From Rhodoligotrophos appendicifer (lineage in GTDB: Bacteria; Pseudomonadota; Alphaproteobacteria; Rhizobiales; Im1): 64,000 bases of DNA. The stretch covers positions 310,001 to 374,000 of the forward strand of contig NZ_VHKL01000005.1 in the NCBI RefSeq assembly GCF_007474605.1, given 5' to 3'. A model generated the notes under the pieces. The model did not search any database, was not told the origin of the DNA, and saw nothing but the letters and a program-made list of their open reading frames with translations. The first letter of the stretch is position 1; every line of letters starts with the position of its first letter. This document shows positions 49,581 through 58,771 of the stretch, piece by piece. A program made the position numbers and the translations under genes.

Positions 49581-50555
49581 ATGGTGAAGGCGATCAGGAT
49601 ACAGGCGACCGGGGGTCCGGAGGTTCTCACCTATGGCGACGTCGAGCTTGCCGGCCCCGGCAAGGGCGAGGTCCAGCTCCGCCACACGGCGGTGGGGTTG
49701 AATTTCATCGATGTCTATCATCGCACCGGCCTTTATCCGGTACCCTTGCCCTTCACACCCGGCTTGGAGGCTGCAGGCGTGGTGACGGCCCTCGGCGAAG
49801 GGGTGACGGCGCTGAAGGTGGGAGACCGGGTGGCCTATGGCACGGGTCCCCTTGGCGCCTATAGCGAAAGCCGCAATGCTCCGGCCAATCGACTGATCAA
49901 GCTGCCGGATGAGATCGCTGATGAGACGGCCGCGGCCATGATGCTGAAGGGGCTGACCGTCCGCTATCTTCTGCGCCAGACCTATAAGGTTCAGCCCGGC
50001 GATACCATCCTGTTTCACGCCGCAGCCGGCGGCGTCGGCCTGATCGCCTGCCAATGGGCCAATGCCCTGGGCGCGACCGTCATCGGCACGGTTGGATCGG
50101 AGGAGAAGGCCGAGCTGGCCCGGGCCCATGGCTGCCACCACACGATCAACTATGCCAAGGAAGATGTCGCCAAGCGGGTCCGCGAGCTGACCGATGGCGC
50201 CGGCGTGCCCGTGGTCTATGATTCCGTGGGCCAGTCGACCATGCTGGCCTCCCTCGACTCACTCGCGCCGAGGGGCCTGTTCGTGTCCTTCGGAAATGCC
50301 TCAGGACCGATCAAGAATTTCGATCTCGCCCTGTTGAACGCCCGCGGCTCCCTGTTTGCCACCCGTCCGTCCCTCGTGGGCTACACGTCCAAGGACGAGG
50401 AGTTGAAGGAGGGCGCTGAGGATCTTCTCGCCATGGTGACCAGCGGCAAGGTCAAGATCGAGATCAACCAGCGCTATCCCCTGGCCGACGTCGCCCAGGC
50501 CCACCGCAACCTTGAGGCTCGCAAGACCACGGGCGCCAGCATCCTTCTGCCCTGA
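49581..50555 (+). CDS. qor: NADPH:quinone oxidoreductase (zinc-independent MDR family)
   Basis: A 324-residue medium-chain dehydrogenase/reductase. The quinone oxidoreductase pattern is clear: GLNFIDVYHRTGLYPVPLPF (near residue 40), the Rossmann motif FHAAAGGVGLIACQWA (near 150), and FVSFGNASGPI. Zinc ligands of alcohol dehydrogenases are missing. GGAG lies 6 nt upstream of the ATG at 49581; ATG 49575 is an alternative. It follows the ilvC terminator and so has its own promoter or low read-through. Confidence 0.9.
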   Translation: MVKAIRIQATGGPEVLTYGDVELAGPGKGEVQLRHTAVGLNFIDVYHRTGLYPVPLPFTPGLEAAGVVTALGEGVTALKVGDRVAYGTGPLGAYSESRNAPANRLIKLPDEIADETAAAMMLKGLTVRYLLRQTYKVQPGDTILFHAAAGGVGLIACQWANALGATVIGTVGSEEKAELARAHGCHHTINYAKEDVAKRVRELTDGAGVPVVYDSVGQSTMLASLDSLAPRGLFVSFGNASGPIKNFDLALLNARGSLFATRPSLVGYTSKDEELKEGAEDLLAMVTSGKVKIEINQRYPLADVAQAHRNLEARKTTGASILLP

Positions 50556-50567
50556 GACCATGGCCAC

Positions 50568-51392
50568 CTAGAGGGCGGGGCATTGCTCCGGCTTCTGTGT
50601 GGCCAGCTGCTTCCAGGCGGCTGAACAGGAGACACTGGAGCAGACCGTTTGTGCGACCATGGACGCGGGCAGCGCATGGGCGAGGTCAAGAGGCGCGCCG
50701 GTCGTCTTGTCCGACAGCGTGCTGACGACCATCCCGATCAATTCCCCCCGGTCGTTGAAGACGGGGCCGCCCGATTCCCCCCGCCGCGTCGAGAGCTTAA
50801 GCACCATGGCGTCGGGATAGCCGAATTTGGCGTAGGTCACCGGCCGCTCGAAATGCAGCGCCGCGAGTTCGCCGGTGCGCGCGATATCGCCCTCGGCCCT
50901 GGGTTTTCCCAGCGAGAAGACGGGCTCCCCGGGGCGCAGGCATCGGGCGGAGGCCGGTTGCACCGAGGCGTTGCCGGTCATGTCCTTGAGCTTGATGACG
51001 GCGACGTCGGGTGAATAGGACAGCGCCACCACATTTCCCTGGTAGATGCGCCCATCGGGTCCTCTGGCCTCGACCATCCAGCCTTTCTCGATCCCCACAT
51101 GGCCTGCCGTGACGACGGTGCCTTGGTCATCGATGAGGAATCCGCTGCCGGAAGCCACGGCTTCGGACAGGGAATCGTCGCGCAGTTGCTTGCGTCCGGG
51201 TGAATTGTGGACCACGAGCGTGACATAGGTGGCACTCGTCTGGTCGACGAGATGCTGAATCGACCCGGCGATCTGCGCGGATGCCGGCGTCGGCGTCGCG
51301 GCGATGTTGATGACGCGCGGGTTGGTGACTTGCGATGTGACGCAACCGGTCAGAGCCATGGCAGAGAGAACCATTACGGCTAACCGCTTCAT
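50568..51392 (-). CDS. Trypsin-like serine protease lipoprotein
   Basis: A 274-residue envelope protein with a lipoprotein signal (LSAMALTGC; lipobox Cys17) and a chymotrypsin-fold peptidase domain. The catalytic triad is visible: His in TVVTAGHVG (near residue 98), Asp in SPDVAVIKL (near 130), and Ser in TRRGESGGPVF (near 210). There is no PDZ domain, unlike DegP. Four more Cys are near the C-terminus. The start overlaps the upstream TPR-sulfotransferase stop by 4 nt, so the pair is co-translated. The substrate is unknown. Confidence 0.85.
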   Translation of the reverse strand: MKRLAVMVLSAMALTGCVTSQVTNPRVINIAATPTPASAQIAGSIQHLVDQTSATYVTLVVHNSPGRKQLRDDSLSEAVASGSGFLIDDQGTVVTAGHVGIEKGWMVEARGPDGRIYQGNVVALSYSPDVAVIKLKDMTGNASVQPASARCLRPGEPVFSLGKPRAEGDIARTGELAALHFERPVTYAKFGYPDAMVLKLSTRRGESGGPVFNDRGELIGMVVSTLSDKTTGAPLDLAHALPASMVAQTVCSSVSCSAAWKQLATQKPEQCPAL

Positions 51393-53239
51393 GCTTCATT
51401 TCCCCTTAAAAGCGCCGCAAGGGGCGCAAGCTCCCTCTCATATCGCTTCCACTTCCCGATCGAGCTCGCATTGATGGGCTGGCGAACTTGCCAGACGCTT
51501 GCTGTATCGATCGGCCGCTCGAGGCGCTCGGTCTGCAGGCAGTCTTCGTTCCACTCGAGCCCGATATAACGAACCAGATCCCGGGCGAAGGGAGCGGGGT
51601 CGCTGACCAGCGTCTCATACTGGACCTGATGAATGCTTACCGGCGAGGTCGACATCCAGTGTGCCATCATCCGCTCATGCAGGCGATAGGCGTGGGCGAA
51701 GGCGTTCAAATCCGTGGCAAATGTTAGCTCGAGCTCGAAATTCTGCTCAAAGCACGACAGCCCGTTATCCATCGGGTCGCGTTTACAATAGACGATCCGC
51801 GCCCGGGGAAACAGCCAGGCGATGAGGCCGATGAACATGTAGTTGCCGGGCGCCTTGTTGGTCGCGAAGCGCTTTTCCGGTGCCTCGCTCCGCATCGCGG
51901 TCAGCAATGTGGAGCCTGTCCGCTCCGCCCATTCGCTGTCCATCAGTCCGGCGAATTCCGGGTATCCGTTCATCCGTGCCGCGATTTTCGTGAGATCGTT
52001 TCGCTCGCCCCCGGCATGCACCTCCGGATAGGCCGCGAGGATCTGCTCCACCAGGGTCGTGCCGGACCGCGGCATGCCGAGAATGAAGATCGGCCCATCC
52101 TCATGCAGCCCCTCGCTCGCGCGAGTCTCGAAGAACGCGCTGTCGAACGTTGCAATCACCCGATCCGCCAACTGGTCGTGGTAATCGGCATTGTAGGGCT
52201 TCATGCTCGCCCTCAACGCATTGGCTTGGGAAAGTGCTGCGAAGGCGTCGCGGTATTCGCCCTGGCGGTCGAGCAGCGAATAAAGCGAAAAACCCGCCGT
52301 CGCGCGCTCCTTCGTGCCCTGGCTGCGGTCGTTCAGGATCCGCTTCACGGCCGGGATCGCGTCCGCCCCGAGGCGGCGCATCGTGGCCAGGCGTTGATAG
52401 CTGGTGGTGTGGTCGGGAGCGATGCTGAGAATGGTCCGGGCGACGGCCTCCGCTTCCGCGAAGGCGCCTTTCCGCTGCAGCATGGTCGCCTTCACATTCA
52501 GGGCTGTCACGCAGCGACCATCCTGGCTGAGGGCGTCTTCGGCCAGGGCGGCGGCCTCCTCGCGCCTGCGCAGTTGCAGCAGGACATCAGCCCAGATCCC
52601 GAGCATGGCGGGCGGCAGCGCTGCTTTGGAGATTTCGCTGAAGACCCGGTCGGCCTCCTCGGCCTGGTCATTATCCGCCAACAATGCGGCAAGGTTGGTC
52701 ATCGCATTGGTGTGCCCGGGCTGGGCGGCCATGGCGCGACGGAAAGCCTGCTCCGCATCCTTTTGATGCCCGCTCTCTTCGAGCACGATGCCGAGATAGT
52801 TGAGGATATCGGGATCCTGCGGCGACAGCTCATGGGCCCGCACGAGAACGGGCAGGGCATCTCCGCGCCGACCCAACAGGTGCAGACATTCCCCGAGGCC
52901 GAACTGTGCATCAGCGTGAGGGGGCGAGACCGCGACAACTTTCCGGTAGTGCCGCTCCGCCACGGCCAGCAGGCCCGCCTGGCGTGCCAGTTCGGCGAGG
53001 TTGAAGTGAACGTCGACATCGTTCGGTGCGAGCTTCAGCGCCCTTTCCAGCAGCCGCTTTGCGGCGGCGGCATCCCCAGCCTGGGCTTCGAAGACTCCGG
53101 CTTCCGTCAGCAGGGAAGCGCTCCGCCCCTCCTGGGTCAGGGCCGCCTTATAGGCATTCCGGGCAGCGACGGTGTCGCCGCGTCGGGCCAGGGCGCGGGC
53201 CTGATCAATATGGGCTGTCGACGAATTCAAGGCGGTCAT
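51389..53239 (-). CDS. TPR repeat protein with sulfotransferase domain
   Basis: A 616-residue two-domain protein. About residues 1-330 are tetratricopeptide repeats (e.g. NDVDVHFNLAELARQAG, DILNYLGIVLEESG). About 375-600 form a sulfotransferase domain with the PAPS 5'-phosphosulfate loop FILGMPRSGTTLVEQIL and a 3'-phosphate region around RARIVYCKRDPMDNGLSCF. No signal peptide is seen, so it is probably cytoplasmic. Such fusions are common in alphaproteobacteria; acceptors are mostly unknown. It is coupled to the downstream serine-protease lipoprotein gene. Confidence 0.86.
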   Translation of the reverse strand: MTALNSSTAHIDQARALARRGDTVAARNAYKAALTQEGRSASLLTEAGVFEAQAGDAAAAKRLLERALKLAPNDVDVHFNLAELARQAGLLAVAERHYRKVVAVSPPHADAQFGLGECLHLLGRRGDALPVLVRAHELSPQDPDILNYLGIVLEESGHQKDAEQAFRRAMAAQPGHTNAMTNLAALLADNDQAEEADRVFSEISKAALPPAMLGIWADVLLQLRRREEAAALAEDALSQDGRCVTALNVKATMLQRKGAFAEAEAVARTILSIAPDHTTSYQRLATMRRLGADAIPAVKRILNDRSQGTKERATAGFSLYSLLDRQGEYRDAFAALSQANALRASMKPYNADYHDQLADRVIATFDSAFFETRASEGLHEDGPIFILGMPRSGTTLVEQILAAYPEVHAGGERNDLTKIAARMNGYPEFAGLMDSEWAERTGSTLLTAMRSEAPEKRFATNKAPGNYMFIGLIAWLFPRARIVYCKRDPMDNGLSCFEQNFELELTFATDLNAFAHAYRLHERMMAHWMSTSPVSIHQVQYETLVSDPAPFARDLVRYIGLEWNEDCLQTERLERPIDTASVWQVRQPINASSIGKWKRYERELAPLAALLRGNEA

Positions 53240-53384
53240 GGTGGCGGGCTAGGATCCTTCGGCTTCGACGCAACGCGAGCAGTGGATATAGCAAGATCCC
53301 CCGGAAGGCTCCAGCCTCCTATGGTGCAGGCGCAATATGCCGGGCGAGTGGTGCAAAAGAGCATTCTCGATCATCTGTCCCCCC

Positions 53385-53418
53385 AAAAAAAGAGCCGGCC
53401 CGAAAATCGGACCGGCTC
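53385..53418 (-). terminator. Intrinsic terminator of the porin gene
   Basis: On the minus strand GAGCCGGTCCGA and TCGGGCCGGCTC pair over 12 bp (one U-G), with a three-base loop, followed by seven T. It begins 30 nt after the porin stop codon. Confidence 0.92.
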
Positions 53419-53447
53419 CAGAACAGAGTGTGAGAACGAGGCTTGGA

Positions 53448-54878
53448 TCAGAAGTAGAACCAGGCACCGAACTGAGCGCGGACCGCATCGTCCTTGTGAA
53501 CGTCCACGCCGACCACGTCACCGGCGATGTCGATGTCCTGGCTCTGCCACTTGCGCTCGCCCCACATGACTTCCCAGCCCAGCTTAAGTTGCTCGACCGG
53601 CTGCCACATGACGTTGGCATGCGCCGTCATCAGGTAACGGTTGCCGTTCTCCACCAGCGACTTCTCGATGTCGTTGCTGTTGTTCTTCGTATAACCCCAG
53701 CCGAGATTGATCGATGTAGTGTCCGTGACATTGAAGATCAGGCCGGCGAAGACGCCCAGTGTCTCAACGAGATGGATATTGTCGCCATCGGTGAAGGCGC
53801 CGAACGGTGCGGCGAAGACGAAGCCGCCGATACCGTTGCCATACATGACGCCGGTGGTGACCGTCGCGATGTCTGCCAGATTGATGTTGGCGTTACCCTG
53901 CACGCCCCAGCCGAACTTCGTGTCCGATTCGCCGCCGAGGGCGCTGTCGGTGTGGTAGGGGAGCAGAACGCCCGAAGCGCCGAACTGGTGGCCACCGGGA
54001 GCGTCGAACTGCCAGCGGGCCGTGAAGTTCGGAATGCTGTCGGAAGCATTGCCGGCCGCGGAATAGACGGCACCGCTCTGCGACACCAGCATCGAGCTGC
54101 GATGGCCGTCGCCAGTGGGATCTTCCACCGCGACCGCGAAGGTATTGCCGCCCATCGTGTAGCTCAGGCGCACCTGAGCGGTACGGTTGAAACCGATCTG
54201 GCCCACGTCACCCGCGAAGTCCACGGTCGAGATGCCGGTGAACATGGACATGAAGTTTGTCCAGTATTGGCCGACGCCGAGCGTCCAGTTCGGGGTCATG
54301 TCCCACTCGCCCCAGGCATGACGGAGGCGGAAATCGGTGCCGCCGAAGGGGCCACCCGAGAAGAAGTCGCCTTCGATCAAGGTCCTGATCTGGCCCACGG
54401 CCGTATCCGACTTTGACTTGATCGCGAAGCGGGATTCTCTGGCGCCCAGGCGAACGTGATCCTGCTTGCCGTTTCCGTTCAGCGAGGTCGTCAAGCTGAA
54501 TGCGTCACCCAGATCCTCGTCGAAGTCATAGATCACGTCACCCTTCACATAGCCGGAGACGGTGACTTCGTGGACGGGAGCCGGCAGATCCGCTGAGGGC
54601 GTGATCGCGACGGTGAAGCCACCGCTGTTCGGCATCCGGTCGCGCGGCCGTTCGGTGTTCCAGTCGGCCGTAGCCTCGCTGCCCCTCTGGAACGTGATCC
54701 AGCTTGCGCCTTCCGGCAGGGCTGGGTTGGCGGGCTGGGCTTCCAGATTATTGACCTGGGCCTGCAGTTGCTCCAACTGAGCCTTCAAAGCGGAGAGTTC
54801 GTCAGCGTGACCCGCAGCTCCCATGGCCGACAGAGCGACCCCCGTTAGCAAAACTCGGCTGAGCCAAGCTGTCTTCAT
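53448..54878 (-). CDS. Outer-membrane porin (DcaP-like)
   Basis: A 476-residue outer-membrane beta-barrel protein. A signal peptide (LSRVLLTGVALSAMGAAGHA) is followed by a short coiled coil (ELSALKAQLEQLQAQVNNLE) that is typical of DcaP-type trimeric porins. Alternating aromatic strands fill the rest, and the C-terminus FGAWFYF ends in the Phe needed for BAM recognition. The start at 54878 has GGGAGAGAGG directly upstream. The family transports small organic acids; no specific substrate can be inferred. It ends in a strong terminator. Confidence 0.87.
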   Translation of the reverse strand: MKTAWLSRVLLTGVALSAMGAAGHADELSALKAQLEQLQAQVNNLEAQPANPALPEGASWITFQRGSEATADWNTERPRDRMPNSGGFTVAITPSADLPAPVHEVTVSGYVKGDVIYDFDEDLGDAFSLTTSLNGNGKQDHVRLGARESRFAIKSKSDTAVGQIRTLIEGDFFSGGPFGGTDFRLRHAWGEWDMTPNWTLGVGQYWTNFMSMFTGISTVDFAGDVGQIGFNRTAQVRLSYTMGGNTFAVAVEDPTGDGHRSSMLVSQSGAVYSAAGNASDSIPNFTARWQFDAPGGHQFGASGVLLPYHTDSALGGESDTKFGWGVQGNANINLADIATVTTGVMYGNGIGGFVFAAPFGAFTDGDNIHLVETLGVFAGLIFNVTDTTSINLGWGYTKNNSNDIEKSLVENGNRYLMTAHANVMWQPVEQLKLGWEVMWGERKWQSQDIDIAGDVVGVDVHKDDAVRAQFGAWFYF

Positions 54879-55269
54879 ACCCTCTCTCCCTAACCAAACA
54901 TCGGGTGCCCCGTGAAGCACCCCCCCGCTAATTGGGAAAAGCTACTCATAGCCGGGGTCGAGGGGAAGAAATCTTGCGGGTTTCCTAGGCTTGAGCCCTA
55001 GAAACTCCCCGTCTGTGTTTTTGTAGCAACACTGTGAAGCACTGCTTTATCATGCTGTCACAAGGGAAAATAATATAACATTATCAGTGCATTACAAATT
55101 TTGTTAAAGTGTTTCACGCACCATTTGGCAGATTGGACGGGCGTGCAAAACTACGTGTGCTCCAATCGTAAAGCGGGCGCGAATTCCATGAATCGCAGAC
55201 GAATCAACGACTTCCGATACTTTCGTCGAAGAGCGAGGCAGCACTCGGATGACTGCTACCTCGTGACTT
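54879..55269. other. 391-bp gap between the porin and phyR genes
   Basis: Both flanking genes are on the minus strand, so the porin promoter lies here and the phyR transcript ends here. The segment 55015-55120 is AT-rich and may hold the porin promoter, but no clear -35/-10 pair was chosen. GAGGCAGCA (55235-55243) and TGCTACCTC (55254-55262) form a 9-bp hairpin just after the phyR stop; it lacks a T-tract. A plus-strand frame at 55101-55325 runs into phyR antisense and looks non-coding. Confidence 0.4.
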
Positions 55270-56073
55270 TCAGGCGGCTTCGCCGCGTTTCCGGGCCCGG
55301 GTATCGAAGAAGAGCGCCTGGCTGATCATCGCTTTCACCATGTCCGCCTGGAACGGTTTGGTGATGAGGAACGTCGGCTCCGGGCGATCCCCGGTGAGCA
55401 GTCGCTCGGGATAGGCGGTGATGAAGATGACGGGGACCTCCAGGTCGCCGAGAATTTCGTTGACGGCCTCGAGCCCTGAACTGCCGTCAGCCAGCTGGAT
55501 GTCGGCGAGGATCAGCCCGGGATTCTGCGTCCGCACGGCGTGCACCGCCTCTGAATGCGTGCGCGCGATGCCTGAGACCTTGTGGCCGAGACCCTCTACG
55601 AGCGCCTCGAGATCCATCGCGATGATGGGCTCGTCCTCGATGATGAGGATATCAGTCGCGACCTGTTCCGCGATTTCGCGCCCGGCTTGGTCGATCAGTT
55701 GGTCGAGCTCCTTGGCCGAAACATTGAGGATGACGCGGGCCTCCTCTGGCGAGAAGCCTTCGACCGCCGTGAGCAGGAAGGCCTGCCGCGGCCGCGGTGC
55801 CAGTCGTTCCAGCCGCCGTTCCGCCTGGCCCGTCACACTCGTCGGAGGGGCTTCTTCCCGCTGATTGACATCCAGGGATTCCCAGATGCGCAGGAAGATG
55901 CTGAAGAGCGAGACTTTCGCATCATCGATCTCGTCGAAGGACGGAGGGTCGGCGATGATGGCTTCCAGGGTTGCAGCGACATAGGCGTCCCCGCTGGCTT
56001 GATTGCCGCACAATGCACGGGCAAAGCGTCGGAGATAGGGAATGTTGGGTGCAACTCGTTCGGAAAGCGACAT
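55270..56073 (-). CDS. phyR: General stress response regulator PhyR
   Basis: PhyR is the anti-anti-sigma factor of the alphaproteobacterial general stress response. The 267-residue product has an N-terminal EcfG-like sigma domain (about 1-135, with RRFARALCGNQASGDAYV and RPRQAFLLTAVEGFSPEEA) and a C-terminal receiver domain (about 140-262). Phosphoacceptor Asp191 lies in LILADIQLADGSSG, the acidic pocket in IIEDEP and the Lys in FLITKPFQ. When phosphorylated, the sigma-like domain binds NepR and frees EcfG. The ATG at 56073 has AGAGG upstream. Transcribed from a GGAAC-N16-CGTT promoter. Confidence 0.96.
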   Translation of the reverse strand: MSLSERVAPNIPYLRRFARALCGNQASGDAYVAATLEAIIADPPSFDEIDDAKVSLFSIFLRIWESLDVNQREEAPPTSVTGQAERRLERLAPRPRQAFLLTAVEGFSPEEARVILNVSAKELDQLIDQAGREIAEQVATDILIIEDEPIIAMDLEALVEGLGHKVSGIARTHSEAVHAVRTQNPGLILADIQLADGSSGLEAVNEILGDLEVPVIFITAYPERLLTGDRPEPTFLITKPFQADMVKAMISQALFFDTRARKRGEAA

Positions 56074-56146
56074 CTGTTTCCTCTTCGCGCGGAGCGTCGC
56101 GCCGCTCATATACGGATCGGTGGAATGCCTATCATGGCATTGCTGA

Positions 56147-56171
56147 AACGGATCGTTCTAGAAAAAGTTCC
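56147..56171 (-). promoter_or_regulatory. EcfG-dependent promoter of phyR
   Basis: On the minus strand GGAAC (56171-56167), 16 bp, then CGTT (56150-56147). This exactly matches the EcfG promoter consensus and lies about 75 nt before the phyR start, so phyR would be under positive feedback. Confidence 0.9.
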
Positions 56172-56179
56172 ATCACATT

Positions 56180-56204
56180 GGAACCGGATGTCGAGGATTG
56201 CGTT
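56180..56204 (+). promoter_or_regulatory. EcfG-dependent promoter of nepR-ecfG
   Basis: GGAAC (56180-56184), 16 bp, then CGTT (56201-56204), 59 nt before the nepR start. Its -35 box is only 8 bp from that of the divergent phyR promoter, so two EcfG holoenzymes may compete or cooperate. Confidence 0.9.
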
Positions 56205-56263
56205 TAGCCCTTCGGTTCCGGTCGATTTATTGATGGGCGATTCCGGCAGTCAGGGTTTACTCC

Positions 56264-56524
56264 ATGCTTCAAGTGAGCAGGAAGCGGCAATGGGCGACGA
56301 ATGTGAATATTGAAGATCGGGACGACGAAAAGGGTTTTGATGGGCATCAGGACAATTTCGCACCACGCAAGGGTGAAGCACAGGGCTTGGACAACAAGAT
56401 CCAGGAGCGTCTCGGCCGCCAGCTGAAGGCGCTGTATGACGATGTTGTGAAGCAACCCGTGCCCGACAAGTTGCTGAGTCTCATGGCGCAGCTTGAACAG
56501 GCGAAAGGTCCGGACGGTAAATGA
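56264..56524 (+). CDS. nepR: Anti-sigma factor NepR
   Basis: NepR holds EcfG inactive until phosphorylated PhyR binds it. The 86-residue product has the conserved two-helix NepR core near residues 45-80: IQERLGRQLKALYDDVVKQP and VPDKLLSLMAQLE. The N-terminal ~40 residues are charged and variable. A later start such as GTG at 56303 would still contain the core. It overlaps ecfG by 4 nt (ATGA), coupling anti-sigma and sigma synthesis. Confidence 0.92.
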   Translation: MLQVSRKRQWATNVNIEDRDDEKGFDGHQDNFAPRKGEAQGLDNKIQERLGRQLKALYDDVVKQPVPDKLLSLMAQLEQAKGPDGK

Positions 56525-57084
56525 GCGTATCCGGCAGCCTGCGCAGTTCTCTGATCGCGCAGATACCCAATCTTCGTGCCTTCGCCTATTCCCTCTGCGG
56601 AAACAGCGATGAGGCGGACGACTTGGTCCAGGAGACGCTGATGCGATCCTGGGCGAATATCAAGAGCTTCCAGGAAGGCACCAATCTGCGCGCCTGGCTG
56701 TTCACCATCCTTCGCAACGCCTTCTATTCGGAGCGTCGTCGACGTCGCAACGAGGTCGACAATGGGGATGGCGAGGCCGAGGCGCGCCTGGTCGATATCC
56801 CGCGCCAGGACAGTCACATGGACTTCCAGGATTTTCGCTCCGCCCTTGCCGATCTGCCCGAGGAGCAGCGCGAGGCGCTGATTCTGGTGGGAGCCTCCGG
56901 CTTTTCCTACGAAGAGGCAGCGGAGATCTGCGGCTGCCGCACGGGTACTGTGAAAAGCCGTGTGAGCCGCGCCCGCCGCAGGCTTATCGAGCTTCTGGAT
57001 GTCGAGGCCGCGACCGAATTCGGCAATAATCCTGCCGATGAAGCTGTGCTGGGTCTTACGGCGAAAACCGCGGCCCGGAAATAG
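56521..57084 (+). CDS. ecfG: General stress response sigma factor EcfG
   Basis: An ECF-type sigma factor of the EcfG group, 187 residues. Region 2 holds AYSLCGNSDEADDLVQETLMRSW and LRAWLFTILRNAFYSERRRRR (given in part); region 4 holds LPEEQREALILVGASGFSYEEAAEI and GTVKSRVSRARRRL. It directs transcription from GGAAC-N16/17-CGTT promoters, two of which lie just upstream. It is convergent with the neighbouring histidine kinase gene, 10 nt apart. Confidence 0.96.
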   Translation: MSVSGSLRSSLIAQIPNLRAFAYSLCGNSDEADDLVQETLMRSWANIKSFQEGTNLRAWLFTILRNAFYSERRRRRNEVDNGDGEAEARLVDIPRQDSHMDFQDFRSALADLPEEQREALILVGASGFSYEEAAEICGCRTGTVKSRVSRARRRLIELLDVEAATEFGNNPADEAVLGLTAKTAARK

Positions 57085-57094
57085 CGCCAGGCCA

Positions 57095-58633
57095 TCATCC
57101 GGTGAGGGGAACCTCGATGGTGATGACCAAGCCGGCGGGATCGAAGTCCGATCGCAGTGTGCCTCGCAATTGTCGCTCCACGATCATTCTCAGCAGCTTC
57201 GATCCGAAGCCGCGGCGTGTTGGCGGCTGGACTGCGGGCCCACAGCCTTCTGTCCAGACGATGATGAGCGTCGGCTGACCTTCGAAGCGGACATGCCAGC
57301 TCACGTTTAGCCGCCCGCGCGCCTCGGAGAGACAGCCATATTTCGAGGCATTCGTCGCCAGTTCATAGAACACCAGGGTCAGGGCGAAGGCCTCGTCCCC
57401 CGGAAGCTGCACTTCGCTGCCGATGAGCTCCACCTGGTCGGTGAAGGCCTCCAACGCGTCCTTGATCAAGGGCGCCAGGTAGGTCGGCTTCCAGCCGCTG
57501 TCCGAAATCAGCGAATGAGCCCGCGCCAAAGCGTGCACCCTTGCGGGATATTTTTCGCGCAGTTCCTCGATGTCGTCCGTGCCCATCGAGGTTTGGTTGA
57601 ACAGGGCGATCAACTGCGCGAAGACGTTGCCCACCCGATGCCGCAGTTCGCGGATGAGCAGGGTCTGCCGGTTCTGCGCCGCCTGGCGTTCGAGCGTCAT
57701 GGCGATGATATTGGCGACCGACTGGAGGAAGCTGCTTTCGCTGTCCGAGAAGCGGCGGGGGTTCGCGAAATAGGCGCCGATCATTCCGAAGGACAGCTGC
57801 GAATCCTCGCTTGCGATGATCGCGGTCAAGCCGCTTCCGACTGTCCGCCCGCCGAAGAGCGCCGTGTCGTCGAAACGGCCGTCGGTCGTGAGATCGGCGA
57901 ACATCTCCCCCTGTCCTGAGCTGAGGACGTGTGCCGCATGGGTTCCTGTGGCGGGAAAGGGACGCCGGTCGGAACGAGCTCCGGTCCAGCCACCTCTGGC
58001 TCTGATCCGAAGCATCGAGCGATCTCCCGCGAATTCGAAGATCTTGCAGACCTCCACCTCCAGATTGGCGACGACCGTCTCGCAGGCGTTTGCGAGGAAG
58101 GCGTCGATGTCCGAGGAGTTGATGGCTGCCTGGCCCAGACGCGAGATCGCCTCCTGCTTGCTGACGGCGCGCTGCAGCTCCAACTCGGCTGCTTTCCTCT
58201 CCGTGATGTCTTGACAGACGCCGGTCATCCCAACGAGTTCGCGGTCCTCGAAGACCGGATCGCCGCGGGCGGCGAGCCAGCGGATCGCCCGTTCGGGTCC
58301 GACGAAGACACGGAACTCCACCTCGTAGCGACCGGCGCTGGACATCGCCGTCCGGATGGCGGCGAAGATTGTGTCCCGGTCGCCCGGATGCACATCGCTC
58401 CTCAAGTCGCCCATCAAGCCCCGCAGCGGGCCGGGCTCGGCACCCCGCATGCGGCGGAGATTGGGAGACCAATAGACGCGCCGCGCTTTGAAGTCCCACC
58501 ACCATACGCCCACACCGCCGGCCTCGACGGCGGCGACATAGCGGTCGTCCGGGATCCAGGCTTCGGGCTGCAGTGGCGAGGTGCTCATCCCATGCGGCTT
58601 CCCATTCGGACGTGGATGATCGGCACTTTCCAT
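57095..58633 (-). CDS. PAS-GAF HWE-family sensor histidine kinase, candidate PhyR kinase
   Basis: A 512-residue soluble kinase without transmembrane segments. Domains: PAS/PAC (about 30-145, ending in GVCQDITERKAAELELQ), GAF (about 165-315), and an HWE-type kinase core. The phospho-accepting His332 lies in RELRHRVGNVFAQL (HRVGN where most have HRVKN), the N box in YELATNASKYG, and WTEGCGPAV carries the diagnostic Trp-x-Glu. Its position beside ecfG suggests it phosphorylates PhyR; this is inference. The first ATG is used; 58588 is an alternative. Confidence 0.88.
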   Translation of the reverse strand: MESADHPRPNGKPHGMSTSPLQPEAWIPDDRYVAAVEAGGVGVWWWDFKARRVYWSPNLRRMRGAEPGPLRGLMGDLRSDVHPGDRDTIFAAIRTAMSSAGRYEVEFRVFVGPERAIRWLAARGDPVFEDRELVGMTGVCQDITERKAAELELQRAVSKQEAISRLGQAAINSSDIDAFLANACETVVANLEVEVCKIFEFAGDRSMLRIRARGGWTGARSDRRPFPATGTHAAHVLSSGQGEMFADLTTDGRFDDTALFGGRTVGSGLTAIIASEDSQLSFGMIGAYFANPRRFSDSESSFLQSVANIIAMTLERQAAQNRQTLLIRELRHRVGNVFAQLIALFNQTSMGTDDIEELREKYPARVHALARAHSLISDSGWKPTYLAPLIKDALEAFTDQVELIGSEVQLPGDEAFALTLVFYELATNASKYGCLSEARGRLNVSWHVRFEGQPTLIIVWTEGCGPAVQPPTRRGFGSKLLRMIVERQLRGTLRSDFDPAGLVITIEVPLTG

Positions 58634-58771
58634 TGCCCACCTTAGCGCCGAGTGTCGCGGCAGGCACCAAAATCATGCTAGCTTGGCTCTTCGGCGCCCA
58701 AGACGTCGCCGGCCTCCGATGATGAAGCCGCCGATCGTGCTCACAATTCCATCGAATGGGACGGGATCGAC

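Noticed and set aside
55101-55325. 74-codon plus-strand frame between the porin and phyR genes
   Set aside because: Half of it is antisense to phyR, and its Arg-rich end reflects the complement of phyR codons; no start signal is seen.
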